From assembly GCF_041296385.1 (NCBI RefSeq), contig NW_027184064.1, positions 992,001-1,056,000 on the forward strand: a stretch of 64,000 nucleotides of DNA, read 5' to 3'. The translations under genes were made by a program, and so were the position numbers. Positions 49,551 through 60,312 of the stretch are shown here, one piece after another. The notes beneath the pieces were generated by a model. It saw only the letters and a list, made by a program, of their open reading frames with translations. It was not told where the DNA came from and made no database searches. Numbering within the stretch: the first letter of the stretch is position 1; every line of letters starts with the position of its first letter. The stretch is from Aphelocoma coerulescens. Its lineage: Eukaryota; Chordata; Aves; Passeriformes; Corvidae.

Positions 49551-50330
49551 CTAAAAATTTGTCCCAATCTGTACCCCCCAAGCTGCCAACACATCCCATC
49601 CCCAAAGGTTAAGGGAAGTGGTAGCAACATAAGGCCTAACTGTAGCTGTGTGCCCCTCTGAGTCCTTCACCACCACAGGCTGTTCGCTTAAATAGCTCTG
49701 TGGGGTTCCTCCTAGTCCCGTGATGGCCAATCCCACCGGGGCTAAAGGCCATGAGGGAGGCCATGCAGAGAAGGAGATGATAGTTACATCAGCACCCATA
49801 TCAATCAAACCTCGAAGCTGAGTCCGGGGTGGACGGGCGTTCGGCAGGATCAGGGTACATGTCATCTGTGGCCTTTGGTCAGAGATGTCTGCAGTCCAGA
49901 AGGCCTGCGGAAGTCCCATAGATCCACTGCTGCTATCTCCGTGAATTTGTTGTTCTACCCTGGGGACACAAGACTTAAAAGGCACTAATTTAGCAAGGCA
50001 GGTCTTTTCAGGACTAGTTACAGGGGGTTTTTGCATGGAGACCATAGCACAAATCTGACCTTTAAAGTCAGCGTCAATAACTCCTGAGTGCACTAAGATT
50101 CCTTGATGGGCAACGTCAGGTTTTCCCACCAGCATTGCACTGGATCCCTGGGCTAAGGGTCCATATGCATCCAAGGGAACCTTATAAATACCGCTAGAGT
50201 CTAAGATGATTGTGGCTGAGGTATAGACATCAAAACCATCTGATCCCTGGGTGCCGTTTCTAGGGTGGCTGAGTAGGCCTGTGCCTGTACCTGTGCCACT
50301 GTCTGGGGGAGCGACTGCATTGGAGAGCAA
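49551..50330 (-). pseudogene. pro: ERV2 dUTPase-protease
   Basis: A 259-codon frame, -1 relative to the upstream gag frame and overlapping it by 130 bp, as expected for ribosomal frameshifting in betaretroviruses; no canonical slippery heptamer was identified. The dUTPase part has GSDGFDVY and GVIDADFKGQI (the conserved hairpin motif). The protease part has LRGLIDMGADVTIIS, where the usual DTG is DMG, so the catalytic motif is altered, and ends WDVLAAWGVQIG. dUTPase lowers dUTP; protease matures Gag. The altered triplet suggests protease is inactive. Confidence 0.85.
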
Positions 50331-50935
50331 TTCCCCCTCCTTGCACCCCAGAAGCAGTTTCCTGACAAAGGCCGACCATCAGCATGAGTCTGGGATCTAC
50401 AATAGTCTGAGCAATGCCCTGGCCTGCCACACCTCTTGCACTGGGGGATTGGTGTGTTCTCTTTTTGTCTTGGCTTAGGCCACTTCCATTTTTTTGCATG
50501 TTTGGGTTCTTTTGGTTCACGATCAGAAGACGTGTGAACAGGCTGCAGGAACACAGCCAAAGCAGACCTTTTCTGGTTCCCAGATCCCACCTTAGCACAG
50601 GCTTTGACCATGTCTGTTACCTCAGGGTCCCCTGGTAAGACATCTATGATTTTTCTGCACTCCTCGTTTGCGTTATCTCTCACTAACTGCCTTAACAACA
50701 ACTGTCTTAACCCGTCATCCTCAACCTGCTTCTCGAGAGAAACAGTGACTTTCTCTACAAAAGAGAGGAATGACTCTGATTTCCCTTGAGCTATTTCAGT
50801 ATATCGCTTTCTGGGCACAGACAACTCTATGGTTTTCAACAGGGCAGCCATGCCGACCTGTTGAGCTTGCTGCAGGACGCTAGAGGACAAAGTGCCCTGT
50901 AGACTGGGATCAGAGAAGGGACCAGTCCCCATCAA
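50201..50935 (-). pseudogene. gag: ERV2 gag: C-terminal capsid and nucleocapsid
   Basis: A 244-codon frame. A major homology-like block (AQGKSESFLSFVEKVTVSLE) at about residues 67-86 marks the capsid C-terminal domain. One CCHC zinc knuckle (CKRCGRPGHCSDYC) follows a basic linker (KKWKWPKPRQK). The upstream capsid half is in a neighbouring frame; a one-base loss near 50932 would account for the change. Confidence 0.85.
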
Positions 50936-51363
50936 ATATCCACTCCTGCTGTCTGTCTAGGATCAGCAGCAGGGAGCTGCATATTCCCTAATATAGCCTT
51001 GTTGGCCAGCTTTCTCCAGGTTTTCTCAAAAACTGTAAATTGTATAGGTTGAAATAGAATTTGACTGAAGTGTCTTATATCAAATGGTGCAAGTAAATCT
51101 GTATTTATCACCCTTATTATCTGCATAACCTCAGCAGAACCTAGCCCATGTTGTGCCACCTTGGATTGCAAATCCTGTGCCACCTTCCAAGCAATTACCT
51201 CATGCTTATCACGGTCGCCTGAATTTGGGAGAGCCTTATACACTGGGAAAGCTTGGATCTCCCCTTTCGGGGAGTCACTACCATCCTGAACTGCTGGAAC
51301 AGCCTGTGGATGGAGTGTAACAGCTTCCCGATTACCCCCAGAATCCTCAGATCTATTTGGCAT
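50932..51363 (-). pseudogene. gag: ERV2 gag: N-terminal capsid
   Basis: A 143-codon stretch with the layout of a retroviral p24 N-terminal domain: FPVYKALPN, WKVAQDLQSKVAQHGLGSAEVMQIIRVI, LLAPFDIRHFSQILF and FEKTWRKLA helices. It shares its frame with the 51478-51942 segment but is separated from it by a stop, and it runs out of frame at its 3' end. Confidence 0.82.
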
Positions 51364-51477
51364 TCCAAGGGTTTCTCATAATCTCCAGTCACCCTCCTCC
51401 AATGCTCGCATCTTAACTGACTCTAAGACATGATTGTAGTGGGTCAGATGCACTGTTACCGTGCAGTCCTGAAAGGT

Positions 51478-51942
51478 TCAGGGGTGAGACCGGTGCAACC
51501 TTTTTCTTCGCCGCATGGCTAAAGCCGCCTTATGACCTGGGGCCAGAACCTCATCTGCCTCACTTCCCGATGATGAGTCATCAGGCAAAGGCAACTCTGA
51601 GATGCTGGGAGCAAACAGAGGTGGACCGAGAGGGGCACTTTGACTAAGTTTGCTAGTGGCAGAACAGACAGCACAGACTGCAGTTGGCTGTGCTGCAGTT
51701 TGAACAGCAGCTTCTTTACGGGATGCCGTCTCGGCCAGTCCTGACCAAACCGGTACTGGAGTTGCTGCCGCTGTCTCTTGGGCTACAGCCGTGCTCGGTG
51801 CCGCGCTCATCTCTTGCTCCGCAGCAGCATTTGGCGCCGTCACTGGCCCTTGAGCTGCAGCCCCGCCCGGCGCCGCGCTCATCACTTGCTCTGTGGCCAT
51901 GTTCGGGTTTTCCCTCGGCAGCACTACTTCCGGGTTTGCCAC
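51478..51942 (-). pseudogene. gag: ERV2 gag: Ala/Pro-rich linker region
   Basis: A 154-codon stretch of low complexity with repeated (E)QEMSAAP / AAQ units, ending in an acidic piece (LPDDSSSGSEADE) and a basic tail (MRRRKRLHRSHP). Probably the region between matrix and capsid. No fixed domain is recognisable. Confidence 0.6.
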
Positions 51943-52118
51943 CGGCCGTGCCGCTCCGTGGTTTGGTGCCTTGTCTCCCGCGGGTGGTGCTGGTGGCGTG
52001 GGCCTGGCACACCCCGTGCGGCAGGGTGCCTCTGTTACCTGCAGCAGGGTTTTTGCAGGCTGAGCAATTCCCCCAGCTGCCGGGATATGTTCAGTAACTC
52101 TGTCAGCAAAGGCAGATG

Positions 52119-52574
52119 CTATATTAAAAGGTCAATGGCTCGGTTCTGCAGCGGTGCAGGACAGTCCAGCGCCAAGGAGGGCAGCGGACCACACCCAGGC
52201 AGTCTCGGTGCAGTCACGCCCGGTGCTATGCTGGCCAAGAAGGTAGGTCCAGGCAATTTTGGCTCTGTTTGTGCATATGCAAATGGGCTAGGAGCCGCTC
52301 TGGGGGTCCAATTCGCTAAGCCGCTAATCTGCGGCCCTGGATAAGCCGTGGCCACCGCCGAGCTGAGCGGCAAGTCATACTGCGCGCCCTCCTGCTGCCC
52401 TGATACCCCCGCCTCTGCCAGCATGGGGTCCCTGGGGGCCGCGGAGTCCTGCGATTGTGCAGGGTGAGGCAGCACAGACTCTGCCTGTGGAGCCGAGGGT
52501 GTTTGTTTGGAATCCACCATCATTTGCCCCGGAAGCCCAGTCAGCAGGGTCCCCCTCAGACATTCCTCCCTCAC
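52119..52574 (-). pseudogene. gag: ERV2 gag: matrix-capsid linker, upstream part
   Basis: A 151-codon Pro/Ala/Gln-rich stretch in the same frame as matrix, separated from it by a stop. No late-domain PPxY was seen. The frame changes again between this block and 51942. Composition and position alone support a Gag linker. Confidence 0.55.
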
Positions 52575-52622
52575 TCATCATTGAAATAGGCGAGCCAGCT
52601 CTGCTGCCGCAGTCGAGATCTG

Positions 52623-52883
52623 TCAGCAGAATAAATAATGAACAGTCTGGTATAATTCTAGCACTGATGTGTCCCCAAACAGGAGTTCATGCCGGACAGC
52701 ACAGCCAAGTTCCTGCCATAAGGCAAAGTCCAGGGCAGTATCTCTGTCCATGGAAATCCCTTTTAAGATAGACCAATCTAATAATTCCCGAACTGAGTTT
52801 TCAGGAATGGAGGTATGCATTACACTAAACACACCTTTCCAGACCATTACCACAGTGTCGGTTTGTGAGCCGCTGTTCGCCAT
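52623..52883 (-). pseudogene. gag: ERV2 gag: matrix N-terminus
   Basis: Begins ATG (MANSGSQTD) 99 bp after the PBS-like site and is open for 86 codons. Helical, with LLDWSILKGISMDRDTALDFALWQELGCAVRHELLFG, the pattern of a class II matrix domain. There is no glycine at position 2, so no N-myristoylation signal. A stop follows HYLFC. Confidence 0.65.
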
Positions 52884-52981
52884 TTCTCAGTCCCGTTGGA
52901 CTTCCCGGGGGGGAAGGGGAACACCATACCTCTAGAGAAATTCGGCTTGACTCGCAGCAGCAAAACACGTCAGAGAGTGCA

Positions 52982-53001
52982 GATCACGTCGGGCAGCACC
53001 A
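52982..53001 (-). promoter_or_regulatory. ERV2 primer binding site (candidate)
   Basis: Minus strand reads TGGTGCTGCCCGACGTGATC shortly after the U5-like end. The TGG start and position fit a PBS; the cognate tRNA was not identified. Confidence 0.6.
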
Positions 53002-53009
53002 AATATTAC

Positions 53010-53043
53010 TGCAGGCCTTGCTAGCAGCATTTTTGTACCTACA
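53010..53043 (-). repeat. relic of the ERV2 5' LTR
   Basis: Only the first ~28 bp of U3 (TGTAGGTACAAAAATGC and following) and the last few of U5 (GGCCTGCA) remain, joined at a GCAAGG/GGCCTG seam. The rest of the LTR body has been lost from this position. Confidence 0.75.
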
Positions 53044-53441
53044 ACTCTTGTTAACAATATCAGATAAAAATAGGGGAAAAAATCTGTAGCAAGGATTTTC
53101 TTGATATTTTCTAAGTCTGTGAGAGACTTTTCTCTCTCACAGAAGAGGTAGCAGAGTATGTAAACAACCAAACCACCTACAACCTTGAAAAGTCTTGTTT
53201 ATGGTACAGTAGAAAAATATTTTGATAATGGATGTTTTAGGATTTTAGCCAATCACCCCCAAGGGGTGGCTGATCCTTGGTCCAATTAGACTATGAAGAA
53301 AAAAGTCTATGAAAGAGTTTGTAAAATAAATAAATCAATCAATCTTGCTGCACAATTCCTGCCTGCTGGATCTTCTCTCCTCCTCCTCCCTATGGCTGCA
53401 GGACATGGTGATATACCATAGGACCCAGGCCTGCGGTAATA
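53044..53441 (+). mobile_element. ERV2-family LTR in opposite orientation
   Basis: From 53084 (TGTAGCAAGG) to about 53441 (GCGGTAATA) the plus strand matches the ERV2 3' LTR read in viral sense, so it is inverted relative to ERV2. The U3 lacks about 15 bp near its start. Just before it, ATAGGGGAAAAAATC (about 53070-53083) looks like a PPT, suggesting this is the 3' end of a plus-strand copy rather than a 5' LTR. Confidence 0.8.
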
Positions 53442-53761
53442 AAGAGTGAACAGTAATGCTGCTTGTAATGGCAAGCAGTGAAACTCTGAGAGACCGTAAC
53501 TCGACAATATCCAGTATTAATCAAATTTGCAAGGAAGAGAGGTGAGTATAGGTGCAGAGTTAATTGTAAATCTGTAGCTGCACTGACAAATGCCAGAAGG
53601 CAATGTCTCAACAATGGTTACTAAAAGGAATGTTCTGTTGCTACTATATTGCCCTACATAGTTTTTCATAAGAAATTACTTTAAATATATCATAGTTTTT
53701 TATGATAATACCCAATATCATACAGTTATACTACAATTCCCTAATATATATTATGAGTAGT
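53442..53761. other. short intergenic spacer
   Basis: No gene or named repeat recognised. Confidence 0.4.
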
Positions 53762-55175
53762 TGTCATGAGTTAGCATAGCTACGGAAGTGATTCTTTTGC
53801 AAAGAGGTGCTTACAGCTTCCTCTATGACCTAACAGAACCTATCAACTGGCTAGTTTGAATATTGACAATGTTTTAAGCCACTTAAAAATTTTGACACAC
53901 CTCTGTGGTCCACATTTAGGAATGGACAAACCCTGGGAAAGCTCTCTCTTGCTTCCGGCCTTGAGACAGCTAACTGGTGGGGATCCATATGGGGCCCAGC
54001 GGGGCCAGGCCAGGACACAGCCATCCTGGAGCTGTGTGGCCCTGTTCCATCCTTGGCCACACCCACAGCCCTGTTATATGCAGACGGCGTGGCCCGGCTC
54101 TACACACCCCCCCCTCCCCTCCAGTGCGGCTGAGATTCAGCTGAAGCTGCCTTCTGCCCGGCAAGGATCATGTGACCAGCAGTGATAAGCTAACTCCAGC
54201 TCCAAGGCCCAGGTGAGATTAACCCTTTTAGTGCTGTAAGTTTCCTCCAGAACAGATGAAGCCTGCAGACATTAAGTAAAGAAGGAAGAGCCAAAACCCT
54301 GAGGGAGGAGAAAGAGGAGATGCTTAGAAGCTGAAATTCTGTTGTAAAGCTATGGTGGTGATGGACTATGATATATCAGAGTACCCGTTGTAATTTCATG
54401 AAAGCATGGGGGGTTGGAGCGTTCAGACTGTACTTGTGAGCAAAAGTACCTGTGCTGAAATAAGCAAATGCTGAAGCAGCTGTAATTTGATGAGAAGCTT
54501 GAACAGGGAGAGATGGAAGTGATGAGGACTCTTGCTCCAAATCGGAATGACAGGACCTCAGTTCCTAGAGATGCTCCCAGAGATGGTGCTAGAGATGAAG
54601 ATGATGAGGACCCTTTTTCTCCCAGGGAAGGGGGAGGGCCTCTATTCCTAGAGATGAAGATGCTCCCAGAGATGGGTGAAGAGAACCTTTGTTTCTGAAC
54701 AGCTCAACCTTAAATTTATACCCCAGTAGCTCAAGATTGGACCCTTGAAAGCAGTTGTGGGGAAAGCTGTAAGTCGGGGGAAGAGACTCTCACATGCGAG
54801 CAGAGAACCAACCTGGGCAGCTGTCTTGTGATACTGAAGCCATGAGAGAACTTCTTGTGGAGATGTCTCCGTAGCATGAGCAAGAGAGACTCCTCTCCCT
54901 AAGTGGACTGAGCAAAGTTATTATGGAAGTGGTAAACTGACTGAAAATCTCGAGGGTTGTCTTTTTACATTGTCAGTGGGAGAAGGAAGAAAGGTGGGGA
55001 GAGGAGAAGTGTTCTGAAGGTGTGGTCTGATTCCCTCCCCCCCCCCCTTTCTTTTAAGTCTGTTATTAAACTTCTTTATATTCCTTTAAGTTTTGTGCCT
55101 GCTTTGCTTTCTCCTAATTCTTATCTCACAGAAGGTAAATAAGTAAGTAATGAGTATTTTGGACCAAACCACTTG
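53762..55175 (+). mobile_element. 1.3-kb family LTR, plus orientation
   Basis: Begins TGTCATGAGTTAGC and runs to CCAAACCACTTG, homologous over its length to 34872-36170. An ATTAAA lies near the 3' end (about 55065). The final CA is changed, so the right edge is approximate and no duplication was confirmed. Confidence 0.8.
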
Positions 55176-55763
55176 ACTCTAATTGGTGTTTCTGCCCAGT
55201 TTACGAACTGAACCTGCTACAGTAGTATATATTGAAAAGATTTAGGGAATATTTTTGTAGATTCCAGATCTACATTTGATCACCTTTGTGATCTAATTGA
55301 AATTGCATTTTTTAACAGAGTAAGTAATTTTTAATACTTTTTGAGCCTTATATAAAATGTTTTATGTAGGTTGTGTATGTTCCTTTAAAAATACTAAAAA
55401 TAAAATACTGTACAGTAAAATGCTGAATTTATTAGATGACTGCCTTTCCCTTGTATATTTAAAAGCATGCTGTGTCAGTGACCTTTCCTGCTTTTCTGTG
55501 TTATACAATGCATAACATCAGGAATATACTGAGAATTTTTCCATGAGAAGACTCAAACATGTGATAGAGAGCATTTCTGAAGATGAAGAATTGTCAAAGA
55601 TTTGAATGCAAAAGAAATCCATGGAGATACAGAATAACAAATTTAGTGGTCCTTTCTTCTACTATAAACATAACTGGTGGGACTGTAAAACTGGATTTTT
55701 GAACCAGTGAGTCAAGTCTTGTGCTATGACAAGGAATCACATAATGATTCATAACTACATCTT
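55176..55763. other. AT-rich spacer between inverted LTRs
   Basis: About 590 bp with no recognisable gene or repeat. Confidence 0.45.
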
Positions 55764-57056
55764 TGTAGTGGTTTGGTCCAAAATACTCATTACTATTTAC
55801 CTTCTGTGAGATAAGGAGAAATGCAAAGCAGGCACCAAACTTGAAAGAATATAAAGAAGTTTAATAACAGACCTAAAAGAGGAAAAAAAAATCATACCAC
55901 ACCTTCAGAACTCTTTTCCTCCCCCCACCTTCCTCCCTTCTCCCACTGACAATGTAAAAAGACAACCCTTGAGATGTTCAGTCTGTTTACCACTTCCATA
56001 ACCTTGTTCAGTCCATTTAGGAAGAGGAGTCTCTCTTGTCCATGCTATGAAAACATTATCACAATGAGCCAGCCGCCCGGGTTGGTTCTCTGCTCACATG
56101 TGAGTCCCTTCCCACTACTTGCAGCTTTTCCCACAACTGCTTTCGAGGGTCCACTCTTGAATTACTGGGGTATAAATTTAAAGTTGAGCCGTTCAGAAAC
56201 AAAGGTTCTCTTGACCCATCTCTGTGAGCATTTCATCTCTAAGAACAGAGGCCCTTCTTCTTCCCTGGGAGAAAAAGGGTTTTCCTCATCTTCATCTCTA
56301 TGACTATCTCTGGGAACATCTCTAGGAACTGAGGTATTCTCCTTTTCCATTTGGAGCAAAAGTCCTCATTGCTTCCATCTCTCCCTGTTCAAACTTCTCA
56401 TGAAATTACAGCTGCGTCAGCATCTGCTTATCTCAGCACAGGTGCTTTTGCTCACAAGTACAAGTTGAACACTCCACCCCCCATGCCTTCATGAAATTAC
56501 AAAGGGTACTCTGATGCATCAAAGCTTTACAACAGAATTTCAGCTTCTAAGCATTTCCTCTTTCTTCTCCCTCAGGTTAAAAGGGTTAATCTCACCTAGG
56601 CCTTGCAGCTGGAATTTTGCTTATCACTGTTGGTCACATGATCTTTTTGCCAGACAGTAGGGCAGCTTCAGCTGAATCTTGGCCACACTGGAGAGGAGGA
56701 CCCACCCATCTGCACATAGCAGGGCTGGGGGGGGGGGTTCTGCGGGTGGAACAGGGCGCATCAGCTCCAGGATGGCCGTGGCCCGGCCCAGCCTGGCCCA
56801 AGCATGGCCGGGCCCGCCGGCCCCTGCATGGGGCCTGCAGCCACCTGTCCCAGCACCGTAAACGAGAGAGACACTCTGCCTCGGGGTTTTCTATTCTTAA
56901 GTGTGGATCACAGAGGTGGTCACAACTTTAGGTGGCTTAAAGAATTGTCCATATTCAAACTGGCCAGCTGATAGGTTCTGTTAGGTCACAGAGGAAGCTG
57001 TAAGCACCCCTTAGCAAGGACATCCCTTCCGGGACTATGCTTGCTAACCTATGACA
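55764..57056 (-). mobile_element. 1.3-kb family solo LTR, minus orientation
   Basis: Plus-strand ends TGTAGTGGTTTGG and CTAACCTATGACA, with a perfect 5-bp duplication ATCTT (55759-55763 and 57057-57061). It is the inverted counterpart of 53762-55175 and proves independent insertion of this copy. Confidence 0.9.
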
Positions 57057-57465
57057 ATCTTCATCTTTATTACTAGATTTTTTCCCTGGTACACTGTAGC
57101 TTACCAGGAAGAAAATTTTTGTTACACTTGTACTGCTAATCACTAGAAACCTTAATCTAATTTTCATCCTGTATTTCACATGAATAGTTTGCATACTTGC
57201 TTTTCCTTTCTAATGTGTGCTATATTCACACACTAAAGTCTTAGTCATCAAACTATGGCCAAATCAAATTACATTATCTGAGTCAGTGTTAGAACATAGA
57301 TGAGACTGGAGATGGGGCAGTAAGTAAATAAAAAGACCCCTTGAAACACAATTTTGGCTTTTCTTCATGTGTTAAACTGTCAGGAAGAATGTCTGGTTTG
57401 ATCAATTTGTAACTATTAGAATTAGCTATAAAGATTTGACATGAATAGAGACTTGACATGGAGAG

Positions 57466-57757
57466 AGGCTATTTAGAAGGGCCTGGAGTGACAGTACCAA
57501 GGGGAATGGCTTCAAACTGAAGGAGAGCAGGGTTCGATTAGATATTAGGAAGAAGTTTTTCCCTGTCATGGTGGTGAGGCCCTGGCACAGGTTGCCCAGA
57601 GAAGCTGTGGCTGTCCCATCCCTGGAAGTATCCAAGGTCAAGTTGGACAGGGCTTGGAGCAACCTGGTCTAGTGGAAGGTGTCCCTGCCCATGGCAGGGG
57701 GTGGAACTGGATGAGCTTTAAAGGCCTTTCCAACCCAAAGCATTCTATGATTCTGTG
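57466..57757 (+). mobile_element. CR1 LINE 3' fragment
   Basis: Contains CR1 phrases (cacaggttgcccagagaagc, tggaactggatgagctttaa, ggcctttccaaccc) and the tail CATTCTATGATTCTGTGA. Less diverged than the other CR1 pieces. Confidence 0.93.
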
Positions 57758-58389
57758 ACGATTAGGGAGGAAAATACATCACCTCAAGGAAAACAGTGTA
57801 ATGTGTGCTATCAGAGCAAGGAAAATGTAAAATGAAGCATTAGGATGAGGAAGCAAATGAGGCGGCAGGTACCTTATACAGACATTCAGTTATCTCAAAC
57901 AGACATAAAAGTAAAATATTTTTGTTAGCACTGTTTTTCTGTAAGAGATGACAGCACTAGTAAAAACGGATCTTTGAGAGACCCATGGAAGGACCATGCT
58001 GGCGACGGAATGTAATAAGCAAGCATTAAATTTTTAATCTTTTCTATCTAATCTCAGTATTCATTCCTGTAGGCCCAAAGCCACGAAGAATGTATCTATT
58101 CAGCAATGCCTCATTGATGCCATGAAGATTTTTTGCCTTTTCTTTTATACCCCTGTTATACCTTTTACAACTTCTGTATTCCTAGTGCTTTTTGCCTACA
58201 TTCTTGGACTTGTTTGTCAAGCTAAGAGACTAAACATTTTAGAAGCTTCATAGCTAGGGATCAGTGTGCCCCAGACCCCAAGGTCCTCTCCAGAACACAT
58301 TCTGTAAACCAAGATAGAACCATCCAGGGGAAGGTTCCCTGGGGAGGGGGGCTCACTTGAGCCTCTCATTGGGGAATCTTTGATAGATA
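57758..58389. other. intergenic DNA before ERV3
   Basis: No gene or named repeat recognised. Confidence 0.4.
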
Positions 58390-58955
58390 TGTGCACTAGT
58401 TTGAAAAACAAACCAGTGGGAGGCACCAAGTCAGAATAACAATGTAATGGAAATTAAAGAAAAGGAAAAAAAACTAAAAGAAAACACTGGTTCAAACTGA
58501 ATGAGTCAAGATAAAACCTGAGTCCCTGTTAGGCAGGGTGGTGGTAGCAGTCTGGTAGAATGGTGGCTGCAGTCCTCTGAAGCAGTGATCCTGTAGTAAA
58601 GGGGTCTGCCCTTCTGCAGAAGATCCAGTGGTGGCTGTGTAGCTCCTGTCCTCTGGAAATCCAGTGGAAAGCGTGTCTCTGGTGTTCAGAGTCTCAGATT
58701 ATATCCACGATGGGATGCTTGGTTCCTCCCTCTGGGTGGAGCATCTCACAATGGGGTAATGAGTCATGAGGCCAAGTGTTGATTAGGGTCATTAACAGAA
58801 GATGGTCTGGAGGGAGTTATCTCTGAGTCATGAGGCAGGACAATGATGGGCCCTTAAGAGAAAGATAGTCTGGGGGGAGGAGGCAGGGAAACACTGCCCC
58901 ACCTGATTTCAATGGCTCATGAGGATGGTAATAGAATACACTGCAACCCAGGACA
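58390..58955 (-). repeat. ERV3 3' LTR
   Basis: U3 starts TGTCCTGGGTTGCAGTG at 58955; U5 ends CTAGTGCACA at 58390. A TATAA box lies at about 58696-58702. The same family supplies the solo LTRs at 14212-15162 and 36880-38283. Confidence 0.88.
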
Positions 58956-58971
58956 TTATCCACCCCTTATT
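58956..58971 (-). promoter_or_regulatory. ERV3 polypurine tract
   Basis: Minus strand reads AATAAGGGGTGGATAA directly before the U3 start. Confidence 0.8.
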
Positions 58972-59050
58972 CTATTACCATCTACATCATCCCAAATCAA
59001 TACCTTCCTTAAACTCTACACACACATACATATATATATACAATGAAACC

Positions 59051-59839
59051 CTACACATCGTTCTCACCTAAGATTAGGTCTCCTTGTGGTACACAATGGG
59101 TTTCCCCATCTTTCTGCATTACCCACCAGGTGCAACCAGGTCCTTAAGCAAAGACAATCCCACGGATGGGTTTGCCTTTGCCTGAGGTGGGATTAATCCA
59201 AATAGTCTTTCCTAAAATGCCTCTCAGGTGTACCACAGGGACTCTGTCTCCATCCACTGTGTGCAAGGGTTCAGACTCAGCAGGACCAGCTCGATTGATG
59301 GACCCTCGGGTATTGACCATCCAGGTGGCCTTTGCTAAGTTCACTTCCCACTTTTTGAAGGTCCCCCCACCAAGTGCCTTTAGGGTGGTTTTAAGTAGTC
59401 CATTGCAGCGTTCAACTTTTCCGGCAGCTGGTGCATGATAAGGAGTATGATATATCCATTCGATACCGTGTTCTCTGGCCCAGGTGTTGATGAGGCTGTT
59501 CTTAAAATGAGTCCCGTTGTCTGACTTGATCCTCTCAGGGGTGCCATGTCTCCACAGGACTTGCTTTTCCAGGCCCAAGATGGTGTTCCGGGCTGTAGCA
59601 TGAGGCACAGGGTAGGTCTCCAGCCATCCAGTGGTTGCTTCAACCATGGTCAACACATAGTGCTTGCCTTGGCGGGTTTGGGGAAGGGTGATGTAGTCAA
59701 CTTGCCAGGCTTCCCCATACCTGTACTTTGACCATCGTCCACCGTACCACAGAGGCTTCACCCGCTTGGCCTGTTTGATTGCAGCACAGGTCTCACAACT
59801 GTGGATGACCCATGAGATGCTGTCCATGGTAAGGTCCAT
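59051..59839 (-). pseudogene. pol: ERV3 integrase core and C-terminus
   Basis: Open from 59839 to a TAA at 59144-59146 (231 codons), then open in the same frame for 30 more codons (GPGCTWWVMQKDG...GDLILGEN) to a TAG at 59051-59053, so the TAA looks premature. It has CETC, the second half of the zinc finger, and the catalytic triad D48 (WQVDYI), D107 (KSDNGTHF) and E143 (GKVERCNG) with 35 residues between the last two. The histidine half of the zinc finger is in another frame upstream. The ATG at 59839 is probably only an internal Met codon. Confidence 0.88.
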
Positions 59840-60312
59840 GGTCCATGGTCATGGGCCCATCGGTATGTTGCATCTCTCCCCTGATGACCAGAGGCATCAT
59901 GGGCCCAACGAGCTAGGAATAATTCTCCCTTGTACTGCCAGTCCAGATCCACCTGTGATACTTTCACCTTGGCAGCTCGGTCCACCTGCTCATTGTTGCG
60001 ATGTTCTTCATTAGCCCAACTCTTGGGTACATGCACATCCACGTGTCAAACCTTCACGGTCAGCTTCTCTACTCGGGTGGCAATGTCCTGCCAAATCTCA
60101 GCGGCCCAGATGGGTTTCCCTCTGTGCTGCCAGTTGGCTTTTCTCCAGCGAACCAGCCATCCCCACAGAGCATTAGCTACCATCCACGAGTCGGTATAGA
60201 GATAGAGCCTCGGCCACTTCTCTCATTCAGCAATATCCAAAGCCAGCTGGACGGCTTTAAGCTCTGCAACCTGACTCGATCCACCTTGTCCCTCGGTAGC
60301 TTGTGCAACTCG
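59758..60312 (-). pseudogene. pol: ERV3 RNase H and integrase zinc-finger half, with stops
   Basis: In the RT frame, translation continues past the TGA at 60313-60315 through RNase H motifs (VAELKAVQLALDIAE, LYLYTDSWMVANALWGW) with two more TGA codons at 60223-60225 and 60046-60048. Beyond them come the RNase H end and the histidines of the integrase zinc finger (HDASGHQG). Near 59825-59848 short CATGGAC repeats occur and the frame changes to that of the integrase core. Replication slippage there is plausible, although a simple 7-bp duplication alone would not give this frame change. Confidence 0.8.

Larger units (their letters stand above)
48364..53043 (-). mobile_element. ERV2: gag-dUTPase-protease element lacking most of pol
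   Basis: Minus-strand order: a 34-bp relic of the 5' LTR (53010-53043), PBS-like site, matrix, Pro/Ala-rich linkers, capsid, nucleocapsid, dUTPase-protease, a scrap of RNase H, the integrase C-terminus, PPT and a 450-bp 3' LTR. RT, most of RNase H, the integrase zinc finger and core, and env are absent. The separate dUTPase-protease frame indicates a betaretrovirus-like (class II) origin. Several stops and frame changes are present in gag. No matching target duplication is visible, in keeping with rearrangement at the right end. Confidence 0.88.

Noticed and set aside
51778..52344. 188-codon plus-strand frame
   Set aside because: Antisense to the GC-rich linker of ERV2 gag; Cys/Arg-rich composition reflects the complement of Ala/Pro codons.
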